A stretch of DNA of 64,000 bases. Origin: Conus ventricosus (lineage: Eukaryota; Mollusca; Gastropoda; Neogastropoda; Conidae). The notes beneath the pieces were generated by a model. That model was not told the origin of the DNA. It saw only the letters and a list, made by a program, of their open reading frames with translations, and searched no databases. Every line of letters begins with the position of its first letter. Position 1 is the first letter of the stretch. The stretch is taken from positions 35,494,812-35,558,811 of the forward strand of contig CM031601.1 in assembly GCA_018398815.1 (NCBI GenBank), written 5' to 3'. The position numbers and the translations under genes were made by a program. This document shows, piece after piece, positions 25,276 through 35,189 of this stretch.

Positions 25276-25635
25276 AATTTAACATCGTCCGTGTGTATAG
25301 CCACAAAACCGGAAGTCGTGGTCCGTGAAAGAACAAAAAGCATTGACGAACGGAAACCGGGCAATTTGAAGCCTGGCATAGACCCGACGACATCGAAGAG
25401 GCTGCACACAGTGCCTTAAACGGCTTGCTCCCTGCTGTGTATGTTGTAGTGAAGATGAATAAACACCTATCACCTTCTAGTCGCTGAATTGTTCCATTGA
25501 GTGAATGAGCCACACGTTCCAACGAACCAACACCACTCGACCACTTGACTACACACGTGGCGTCAACCGACAGGATCGGAACAAGAGTGACCCTACAACA
25601 CACACAGCAGGATGGAAGATCAACAGCCGAACCCC
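25276..25635. other. 3' flank of the R2/HERO-like LINE, left copy
   Basis: The coding resemblance ends at a TAA after VLVIGC-type sequence. The sequence includes gaataaacacctatc (AATAAA at about 25458), which could serve as the element's or a neighbour's polyadenylation signal. Nothing else is recognised. Confidence 0.4.
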
Positions 25636-26172
25636 AGTTATCTTCCTGTGGTGGCATCTCCCACCTCCACAGGGAATGAACCCCAGTTATCTTCCTGTGG
25701 TGGCATCTCCCACCTCCACAGGGAATGAACCCCAGTTATCTTCCTGTGGTGGCATCTCCCACCTCCACAGGGAATGAACCCCAGTTATCTTCCTGTGGTG
25801 GCATCTCCCACCTCCACAGGGAATGAACCTCAGTTATCATCCTGTGGTGGCATCTCCCACTCCACAGGGAATGAACCTCAGCTATCTTCCTGAGGTGGCA
25901 TCTCCCACCTCCACAGGGAATGAACCTCAGTTATCTTCCTGTGGTGGCATCTTCCCACCTCCACAGGGAATGAACCCCAATTATCTTCCTGTGGTAGCAT
26001 CTCCCACCTCCACAGGGAATGAACCCCAGCTATCTTCCTGTGGTGGCATCTCCCACCTCCACAGGGAATGGACCTCAGCTTTCTTCCTGTGATGGCATCT
26101 CCCACCTCCACAGGGAATGGACCTTGGCTTTCTTCCTGTGATGGCATCTCCACCTCCACGGGAATGAACCTC
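25636..26172. repeat. 49-bp minisatellite, 11 copies (left copy)
   Basis: The unit agttatcttcctgtggtggc, atctcccacctccacaggga, atgaacccc repeats with exact 49-bp spacing (starts 25636, 25685, 25734 and so on) and drifts at the 3' side to gctttcttcctgtgatggc. Period 49 is not a multiple of three, so the ORFs through it cycle through all frames and are not genes. Confidence 0.97.
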
Positions 26173-26518
26173 GGCTTTCATTGCTGGTCATGACATTTGC
26201 ACTCTCGCGGACAATGCTATGCCTCTCAGGCTCTCTACCCTTCATGTCCTTTTCCTTTTAATACAGTTATTAATCGTTATTAATGTTGGAAAAAGCAAAC
26301 TGAAGAAATATTTTTTAAACTTAGGTAAAGCGTTTTATCCCCTTTCTTTGTTTTTGTCTATGAAGAGAACACCTACAAGAATGATTTGACTTTGTGTTCA
26401 TGATAACTTCGCAGAAGTGGCAGGATTGCAGCCAAAGAACCATCTGCGAACAAGTCACACCAGTACCCGGCAGCAGAGTGGTTTGTACCATGACAGTTTT
26501 GATGAGAATGTGTCTGAC

Positions 26519-26567
26519 TATATAAAGGGGCACAAAATTTGGAGAAAGAACCAAAAGATTTCAGTTC
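26519..26567 (+). promoter_or_regulatory. Weak candidate core promoter (TATA box and initiator-like site), left copy
   Basis: TATATAAA followed by ggggc lies at 26519-26526, and an initiator-like tcagttc lies at 26561-26567. The spacing (about 42 bp to the A) is longer than the usual 30. No convincing ORF follows (a 20-codon ORF starts at 26580). This is a motif match only. Confidence 0.2.
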
Positions 26568-27559
26568 ACCTTCTTCAGTATGCACTTACCTGAGCTAGTT
26601 ACGCTGAAAGCCTACGGCAAGATAAGTAACTCTGTAATTTGAACATGATTACCCAAATTAAAAATTAATTTAAAAGAGAGAAAAGGAGATATTGAAATGA
26701 AAATAATTTTTAAAATTCATAACTCAAGAACTACGGCATGTATCGACTCGTGGGTTTTTTTTGCAAACAGAAGTGGATGGCTACAGGAAGGAGGAAGTCA
26801 CGTTCTCGCAAGACTTCCTTTCTCTATCAGAAAACATGGCAGCGCCCATTGTTGCCACATGTTTTTTCCGGGCGCTGGCAGGCGCTCAGCCTGTCTGTGA
26901 TGTCCGGTTGGGCACTAGCGGGCGCGTGCTTGTCAATAGAGTTAAGGGAAGCAAGTAATGGCTAGTTTTATCTAGAAAGGCCTACATGGACTTGTTGAAG
27001 GTATTAGTTTTGCCATGATTTCATACAAAGAGATATCAATTACCTGTTCACCCATAACAAATCCCGTCAATGTTCTCTTACTTTTTAACATACACGAGTT
27101 CAAAAAATAAAACACACACACAAACAGAAACGCACCAAAATCCCCACAGACATAAATTATATTGCGATAAGCACATCCCAGTGTCTCGAATCTGAGCCAC
27201 TTGATTGTCAGGGAGGGGGGGAATCATATTTTTGAAGGAAAAATAAAACAAAACAAAACATGCCTAATCTGACGTCTCCGTGGTTCCACCCCCCTCGTTC
27301 GGACAGTGCCCCGCCTGCATCCAGACCTAAAGCCAGGAGGCCCTCAGCGCCCGTCTGTCACAGCCCACAGAGTCGGCCTGCTATCGGCGTGCACTGTTCT
27401 GGAAACTGGACAGCTATACTGATGCGGTACGTAAGAACACACTGTCACCGCTATCATCCATCGTTAGTATCGGGATAATCATCTTCTTTTATCTTCTCTT
27501 CTGACTTCCTTTTTCTTTTTCATTTTTATGGCCTTTTTCCATGTCTCATCTTCCCCGAC
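26568..27559. other. No gene recognised (left copy)
   Basis: Short frames near 26697-26965 change between the two copies because a T-run differs in length (6 T here, 5 T on the right), so they are not reliable. A GC-rich patch lies near 26870-26930. Confidence 0.45.
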
Positions 27560-28105
27560 ACTTCAGTGGCATCGCTGCCAGACGCCCATTCAGGCTCCCG
27601 CCCACTATCACACCCTCATTTTTCCCGTCGCAGTGCCGGTGTCGTATATAATACTGTCGCTCATAAAATCGTGTCGCAGCGACAGTATTTCCCGGGAAAT
27701 ACTGCATTTTATGGACAGCTACAATATTCTATGGGACATTTTTCGTGAAAAGTTGTCGAGCGACATTTTTTCCCAGCAATTATTGTCGCTGCAACAATAT
27801 TTCACGTGAAATGCTATCGCTGCGATACAATTCCACGGCGACAGTATTATATACGACACCGGCACCGCCAGCTACAGGGAGCTGTCGGTATCAAGTCGCC
27901 CAGAGACAACTCGCCAGAGTAAACACAGCAATGCTGCAGGGTGACTTTGGTGGTGTATAGTCCTGCCTGCTCTGACCCAACATACACGCGACCACAATCA
28001 TTGCTCAGTCGCAAAAGCCCTTCCGCAGGACGCTACCTATCCACCCAACGACAGTGCTCATGGACGCACCTAGTACCTCAAAACAAACTCACGGAGAGGA
28101 TGATC
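27560..28105 (+). repeat. Family R dispersed repeat, plus-strand copy carrying a MITE (left copy, truncated by gap)
   Basis: Homologous to the reverse complement of 11086-11650. The repeat is interrupted by the palindromic element at 27633-27865 and is cut by the assembly gap 36 nt into the shared ORF that begins with ATGGACGCACC. The complete version is at 48480-49078. Confidence 0.7.
27633..27865. mobile_element. Palindrome-rich MITE with perfect 28-bp terminal inverted repeats (left copy)
   Basis: The first 28 bp (gtgccggtgtcgtatataat...) are the exact reverse complement of the last 28 bp of this 233-bp block. Inside are further self-complementary units, including a perfect 22-nt palindrome at 27683-27704 centred on CCCGGG and a perfect 14-nt one at 27799-27812 centred on CACGTG, plus near-palindromes gtcgcagcgac and tatcgctgcgata. 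It has no coding capacity. The structure is that of a foldback or MITE-type non-autonomous DNA transposon; I could not define a target-site duplication, so the superfamily is unknown. Confidence 0.85.
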
Positions 28106-29105
28106 NNNNNNNNNNNNNNNNNNNNNNNNNNNNNNNNNNNNNNNNNNNNNNNNNNNNNNNNNNNNNNNNNNNNNNNNNNNNNNNNNNNNNNNNNNNNNNN
28201 NNNNNNNNNNNNNNNNNNNNNNNNNNNNNNNNNNNNNNNNNNNNNNNNNNNNNNNNNNNNNNNNNNNNNNNNNNNNNNNNNNNNNNNNNNNNNNNNNNNN
28301 NNNNNNNNNNNNNNNNNNNNNNNNNNNNNNNNNNNNNNNNNNNNNNNNNNNNNNNNNNNNNNNNNNNNNNNNNNNNNNNNNNNNNNNNNNNNNNNNNNNN
28401 NNNNNNNNNNNNNNNNNNNNNNNNNNNNNNNNNNNNNNNNNNNNNNNNNNNNNNNNNNNNNNNNNNNNNNNNNNNNNNNNNNNNNNNNNNNNNNNNNNNN
28501 NNNNNNNNNNNNNNNNNNNNNNNNNNNNNNNNNNNNNNNNNNNNNNNNNNNNNNNNNNNNNNNNNNNNNNNNNNNNNNNNNNNNNNNNNNNNNNNNNNNN
28601 NNNNNNNNNNNNNNNNNNNNNNNNNNNNNNNNNNNNNNNNNNNNNNNNNNNNNNNNNNNNNNNNNNNNNNNNNNNNNNNNNNNNNNNNNNNNNNNNNNNN
28701 NNNNNNNNNNNNNNNNNNNNNNNNNNNNNNNNNNNNNNNNNNNNNNNNNNNNNNNNNNNNNNNNNNNNNNNNNNNNNNNNNNNNNNNNNNNNNNNNNNNN
28801 NNNNNNNNNNNNNNNNNNNNNNNNNNNNNNNNNNNNNNNNNNNNNNNNNNNNNNNNNNNNNNNNNNNNNNNNNNNNNNNNNNNNNNNNNNNNNNNNNNNN
28901 NNNNNNNNNNNNNNNNNNNNNNNNNNNNNNNNNNNNNNNNNNNNNNNNNNNNNNNNNNNNNNNNNNNNNNNNNNNNNNNNNNNNNNNNNNNNNNNNNNNN
29001 NNNNNNNNNNNNNNNNNNNNNNNNNNNNNNNNNNNNNNNNNNNNNNNNNNNNNNNNNNNNNNNNNNNNNNNNNNNNNNNNNNNNNNNNNNNNNNNNNNNN
29101 NNNNN
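28106..29105. other. Assembly gap, exactly 1000 N
   Basis: A run of 1000 undetermined bases, a conventional fixed-size scaffold spacer. Flanking sequence matches 48981 (left edge) and about 8930 (right edge), so the true distance is probably negative, meaning the contigs overlap. Confidence 0.98.
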
Positions 29106-31300
29106 TGCACAGCAACTCTGACAAAATTCAGGCACCCCAAAAGGAAGATGCTTTTGGCTGTTTTTACTCCCAATAAAACGAAGGACATGGAACATAAGCA
29201 TCTAGACAAATTCGAAACGGGAGCCCTACAGCATATCATATGGTGGCGATTTCAACTGCCCAAACATAGACTGGGATAGTGGCGCTGTACCACCAGGTAC
29301 ACCAAACAGAGACATTCAAGAGTCGCTGTTAGCATCACAGCTTATCCTTCTTGACACAGATTCACCATGACAGTACACGTGAAAGAAACATCTGGACCTC
29401 ATGTTTACTAGAAAACCCCAGCCTCTGTAAGAGCTCTGTGTCTGTGCCTGGCATCTCTGACCACGACATCATAGTGTCCGACTTTGACGTCCAACCTCAG
29501 AGAACCAAGGAGAAACCACACAGATGTCTCATCTACAGTAAGGCAAATTGGGACAGCCTGAACTCAGAACTAGGCATGCTTGAGACGGAGATCAGCGACA
29601 TGGAGAAGGAGTTAGAGGTTGAACCCATGTGGACACACTTCGAGATATCCTTGATGTCTGTGGTAGAACGCACATACCATCCAGCCTCTGACAACTAGTC
29701 ATAACCTCCCATGGGTCAATTATAAGATACGCAAGTTGCTCCATCGGAAGAAAAGACTCTACAAGCAAGCGAAGCGTACAAACAACTGGACAAATTTTCA
29801 CTTTATTCAGAAGGAATGTAGAAGGAAACTCCGACAGGCAGAATGGAAATTTGTTAACACGCAATAGAAGGACATGCCGTCTTCTATTGCGAGAACAATA
29901 CCAAGCCCTTCTGGAAGTATGTGAAATCTAGACGACAAGACAGCACAGGTGTCGCTCCACTAAAGAAAGGTACTACCCTGTTCAGCGACAGTGCCTCCAA
30001 GGCAACCATCCTGCTGCAACAATTTGTGTCTGTCTTCACACCCCCAGTTAGGGCCTCTGCCAGACTTCCAGCAAACAGCTTACCCCACACTTGAAAATTT
30101 GACCATCAAGACAGAAGGTATTACAAAACTGCTGCGGAACCTTAACCCAGCTAAAGCCCCTGGACCAGATGGAATTCCAAACCGCATCCTTAGAACATGT
30201 GCAGACAAAATCGCTCCCTCGCTGGCAGCCATATTCAAGGTCTCACTTATGACAGGACAACTTCATCTGACTGGCTGTCTGCGAATGTCTCACCAGTCCC
30301 AAAGAAAGGAGATCGCCATAAGGCTGAGAACTACAGACCCGTTTCACTGACATCAGTTCCATGCAAGATCTTGGAACATATTATCTGCCGTCATCTCCAC
30401 TGCCATCTGGAAAAGCATCGAATCCTCACCGATAGACACATGGATTCAGAGCTGGTCATTCCTGTGAAACTCAGTTGTTGACCACCATGCAGGACATTCT
30501 CTCCTCCCATGATTCAGGCAGCCAGACTGACATTATTATTCTAGATTTCAGCAAGGCATTCGACACCCTGCCCCATGACCATCTTCTGCTGAAATTGGAC
30601 CCATCTTGGACATGGCTACAGACCTTTCTTACCAAACGGAGGATGGGGGTGGTGCTGGAAGGTGACACATCTGAGGAAGCAGCAGTCTTGTCTGGGGGTC
30701 CCCCAGGGCACGTGCTCGGCCCTTTGCTGTTCTTGTGCCATATCAACGACCTTCCGGCATCAGTAAAGTCAATAGTACGCCTCTTTGCTGATGACTGCCT
30801 TCTGTACAGACCAATTCACTCCATTCAGGACCATCTCATACTCCAGCAAGACCTCAAAACTTGGAAAAGTGGGCAAACCAGTGGGGAATGCGCTTTAATA
30901 CGAAGAAAATGCATGTCCTCTCCACTCTCGAACCGGTCAAGCCACTTCTACAGCCTGAACAACACGATCTTGAGCAAGTCCATCAAACCTTACCTGGGCA
31001 TACAGATTTCTTCTGACCTGAAATGGACTGCCCATGTCGTGGGGCTGTGCAAGAGGGCTGGATCAACCTTGGGCTTCTTGCGACGAAATCTTCATAACTG
31101 CCCACAGGAATGTCGCCGCCTTGCCTACATTGCACTCGTCAGGTCCACCTTGAGTACGGCGCTGTGGCATGGGATTCCATTCACAAAGCAAGACATCGAC
31201 CGAATTGAAAAGGTCCAACAATTAGCTGCCCGCTTTATTTGCTAATAACTACAGAGACAGGGACCCAGGCTGTGTCACTAAGATGCTAGAATACCTCCAA
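29106..31300 (+). pseudogene. LINE ORF2 relic (endonuclease end plus RT), right copy
   Basis: The contig begins inside the endonuclease. The GDFN-type motif, read as GDFNCPNIDWDSG, is at about 29245-29283. The linker contains LETEISDMEKELEVEP (29578-29625) and a KYVKSRRQDSTGV segment (about 29910). RT blocks are KAPGPDGIPNRILRTCADKI (30150-30210), [40 protein letters not shown] (30536-30598), [15 protein letters not shown] with FADD at 30784-30795, YLGIQISSDLKWTAHVVGL (30990-31047), and RIEKVQQLAARFIC (31203-31243). The longest open frame is 256 codons (30475-31245) with compensating indels around SGGPPGHVLGP. Homology ends at about 31300, where family R begins in the opposite orientation. 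It is an I/Jockey-like LINE, inactive. Confidence 0.88.
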
Positions 31301-31865
31301 CTGAATTCCATAGTATCATCTTAATCATCCTCATTCTCATCGATCAGCATTAAAAAAAATGTCTCAAATTCTGTGGCCCTTCATGCCCTGCTCTCATGGT
31401 GACCTCAATTTCGATGTCCTCTCAACGTCTGTGGCCTTGGTTTGGTTCCGTCGGGGTCACCGGTATCGGCGAGAGTCCATGGGGGCTGTCGTTGGATGGA
31501 AGTGGTGGCGCCCTCCGGAGGAGAGCTCACTCACGCGGGTCTCGCGACTAAGCAATTATTGTCGTCAGTAGGGGGCTTAGTAGGTGGTGTCTGCGTATGT
31601 TAGATCAGAACAGGCGCCACTGAACACCACTGAAGTGACTCGGTAGCAGTGCATGTCTCCTCTGGTGGGTTGCCTCTTGATGACTTGACATTGACTGCTT
31701 CCTGTGGATTGCCGGTGCCGGGGCTGCGGCGGGGGCCGACGGGCTGTGGCTGTGGATGGGGTGTCGGAATGAACGGCATGGGCGCACTGCTCTGAGGTGG
31801 CGCAGAGGTTGGTACAGCAACAACAACAAAAAGTTGCATGTTAACCACTTTTATACAACTCGAAG
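31301..31865 (-). repeat. Family R dispersed repeat, minus strand (right copy)
   Basis: The reverse complement matches 48480-49078 in order: an upstream P/Q-rich segment (PPQSSAPMPFIPTPHPQPQP in one frame), the cagaggagaca block, the catcagtgg and taacatacgcag blocks, a ccaacgacagccccc-ATGGAC start, gaagggccacagaattt, and the acidic segment ending with atggaattc. It lacks the MITE that interrupts the other copy, so it represents the pre-insertion structure. Frames are broken by stops. The element's nature is unknown. Confidence 0.72.
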
Positions 31866-32194
31866 AAGATCAGGGACCGCTCTAAATGTTCCCTGTTTAA
31901 AAACAAAGAAAAAAAATCTTCGAAATTCAGCTCTTCAAATGCAATCGGAATTGGTACAGAATACAGACCTTCGTCCTAAAACCCAATATTTTCCAGTAAT
32001 TGTGATGACAGTCTGGTGAACCATTTAAAAAAATGTGTTACGAAAAATATTCGCCCTTCTGAGTGACAGCACTTTCACCATATGCTATGCTTTTGTCTGA
32101 TAGTCCGATTTGCCTGTCCAAAATGTATCCCTACCCTATCAATTACAGTTATTTATGCTGGCTTCCACGCTGTGCTGGTTATGGGATGGCGGCG

Positions 32195-32500
32195 CTAACA
32201 AACGTACATCACTGCTTCCCCTTTCTGTCTCTGTGACTGTCTTCCCTCTGCATCCCATCCGTTCTCAAACAAACGTAGTCTCTTCTGCCCTTTCCTATCT
32301 TTATAACTGTTTTCATCTCTGCACTTCATCCCATTCTCTAACAAACGTACGTCACTTATGCCCTTTCTTATCTCTGTGACTGTCTTCACCTCTGCGTCCC
32401 ATCCGTTCTTTAACGTGTATCACTTCTGTCCCTCTCTAACTCTGTGACTGTCTTCATCACTGCATCCATCCCCTTCTGTAACGTTATTACTTCTGCTCTG
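32195..32500. repeat. ~70-bp tandem array, about 5 copies (right copy)
   Basis: Unit starts lie near 32199, 32269, 32342, 32411 and 32479, each beginning with aacgta or aacgt and ending before the next with catcccatcc. It is non-coding. Confidence 0.9.
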
Positions 32501-34030
32501 CCGTCACGGGACTGTCCATCTGGATGGGTGTTTGCATGTGGTACATGGCGATCTGCTGGGTAAGGAGAGAAATACAGACGGAATTCTCACTGTCCACCGC
32601 CCACTCAACAGACAACGAAACGCAACACAAACTGACAGCACAAATTCCAATTGATGTAAATAACCTTTTCAATCAAATCACACTCTCTCAATAAGCAGGA
32701 GAATGACCTGAGAGAGGGTCCCATCTGGAAATTCAGGAAACTAATTACCCCTGAGGTGTCACAGCAGCTTAGAACTCAAAGAAGGGCAACATGGAATTGC
32801 TTCTAGGGGAACTTGACAGCAATGCCGGGAAATCACATCACGCACATAGGGGAGCGGTCTGTTGCACTCCTCAAAGTAGAACACGTTCACAGAACATAAA
32901 ACCTTTCCAGAAATAAAGGTGCAACATGAAAAAAATTACAGTTTATACCTCAAAGGTCTTTAACTCTCGCAACTCTCCCTCTCGAGAGGAGCCACAAAGG
33001 ATGAACAAATCTACAGGGAAACTTCCAGAATCCTAGGGCAGGATTTCTTCACAGTCATGGACAAGCTTCTTGTGCTCATGTCAGCTTCCAGCTAAACAAA
33101 ACGAACTTTCACAATAGCAAAAACAGGGAGTTTCTTGCTCGAAGATCATCAGCAGGAGGTCACAGTCTAGCCTAAGAATTTAAAAACAGATGTTTTCTTT
33201 CAGTTCACATAAGAATGTTTTTCAACACTGTCATAAAAAGGGAATTTGCAGGTCTTTTCAAAGTTAATGATCAAAGTCCAATTTATTCCCCCCAACCACT
33301 CAGTACAGACACACACCATGGTGCTCCCTGTTCACCACGCATTCATAATACCATGGCGTGAGGTAAGCCCAGGGCTTATTTCACCAGCCAGTCTAGGTTA
33401 CGTGGCCCTACAGGGGAGGAGAGGAAGTGGACGGAGCTCCTCTGCGGAAGACAGAGGAAGCAAGGTGCCACACCTGGAACTTGACATTGACCAACAAGAA
33501 TGCAGGATTGGGAAGAAACAGTCTCAGTCTAAGTCTCTTTCCATAACTGTAGTATATATATTTTTTCGAAGTTAAGGGGGAATGAAGGGTCAGAATCGGT
33601 TGATAAAAGATGATAAAAGAACTTTTTTTCTTGTGAAAGTTTAATTTTTTATAGTTTGCAAAAGAAAAGAATAATATACAGAGTAACGCAGATTTTTTTG
33701 TTTAAGATACTACTGGACACTTTCCATACACCTAAATCTCACCTTTAGACCCACTGTTAGGTAAAAAGGTGATAGCAGGGGGTACGGGTACTCGGCCTTT
33801 GAGAGCTCACATTCAACTGTTCCAGACCTGACGTCGCAGTTGGGGCCTATGTCCCAGTGAACCCTTTGGCTAGTCACAGGGGGTCACTGATCAGCCTGAC
33901 GTGAAGAAGAAATCTCTAAACAAAAAACTTTAAAAAGCAGCTACGATAACTGAAAAGCACAGTTGAATTGCACTTTAATTGTGCTATTCTTCTCTGTACA
34001 TACTTATCCTCACACATATGTGCACACACG
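32501..34030. other. No gene recognised (right copy)
   Basis: Unique-looking sequence without domain matches. The 109-codon frame at 33246-33575 is not conserved in the left copy. Nothing else is seen. Confidence 0.45.
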
Positions 34031-34034
34031 CTCG

Positions 34035-34335
<301 letters not shown>

Positions 34336-34503
34336 AGATGTTGTGTGTGTTGTAATTATTGGAGAGGATTTGAAACGTAAATGATTTTCATGTTGAGGAG
34401 TACAGGTGGAGGTTTGGAAAAAGAGAGATTTGAATTGTGGAAGTATGGCCACACGTTAGACCATATGTGAATAATGCTTAAATCCCTAACCTTTTCTTGT
34501 TGT

Positions 34504-34990
34504 TGATTGGACATACTGAAGCACGTTGTGAAGAGTCACTTGACAACTCCACCGATCGGTCCCAAAACACCTACCCTCTTGAACAAACTGTACAAACCAC
34601 ACATGCTGCCCCCCTCCCCCTTTCTCTTTCACGGCCAACGAAAGCCAAATAAATTCTACCGTCCAAGGCTCCATTGGTTGTCTGGTGAACCCAGAGCTAG
34701 TGCCAAAAGTATAAGGGGACCAGGATTGGAGTGGGTTGTCAAGTAGGTGTTTCTCTCAAGGGAGAATCTCTTTCCAGAAGGCCTATGTGACAATTCACTT
34801 GACAACTCCACCCGATCGGTCCCAAACACATCCTCTTGTACAAACTGTACAAACACACATGTCATCCCTCCCCCCCCCCCCCCCCCCCTTTCTCGCTCCT
34901 TCTGTCTCATAAATGGCAGTTAGATTTCAAATCTAGGCCATCCCCCACCCCACCCCACCCCCGCCTTCCTCCTCTCTCTCAAATCCTCTC
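34504..34990 (+). promoter_or_regulatory. Two tandem ~260-bp leader segments, possible LINE 5' UTR monomers
   Basis: The block acaactccaccgatcggtcc (about 34541) recurs as acaactccacccgatcggtcc (about 34803). Each is followed by ctctt, acaaactgtacaaac, cacacatg, a C-run and tttctc. The 261-bp spacing and position just ahead of ORF1 are like the tandem promoter monomers known at the head of some LINEs. Promoter activity is inferred only. Confidence 0.4.
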
Positions 34991-35189
34991 TCTCTCTCCA
35001 GCCGCGCGCGCGGCATGACGTGTTGTCTTCGTCAGTCCAGAAAAATACTGAATTCTTTACTCAAGTAAGTGTTAAGAACGTAAAATCAAATTTCGAAAAA
35101 ATTACTGTGTACATGTGATGTAGGCCACAATGTAGTGCTGACCCATCTGATCGTTTTTGTGGTGTAATTAGAGAAGAAGAAAAAAAATC

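Larger units (their letters stand above)
8930..28105. repeat. Left copy of a ~19-20 kb duplicated segment (probable unmerged contig end)
   Basis: From about 8930 to the gap, the sequence is collinear and same-strand with 29106-48981. Anchor pairs include 9648 with 29874, 22423 with 43308, and 28105 with 48981. Between the first two anchors the left copy spans 12,775 nt against 13,434 nt on the right. Between the last two the spans are 5,682 and 5,673 nt. Thus the loss is confined to the 5' two-thirds, where the left copy is full of missing bases and inflated homopolymers. The pattern fits a poorly polished contig end rather than an ancient duplication. Confidence 0.95.

Noticed and set aside
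26519..26600. Host gene promoter at TATATAAA
   Set aside because: Kept only as a weak candidate: no ORF, exon or conserved downstream element supports transcription.
26697..26965. Small proteins in three overlapping frames (for example MAAPIVATCFF...)
   Set aside because: The frame differs between the two copies of the locus because of a T-run length difference, and no domain is present.
28054..29239. Very long ORFs across the N run
   Set aside because: They are created by undetermined bases, not by real codons.
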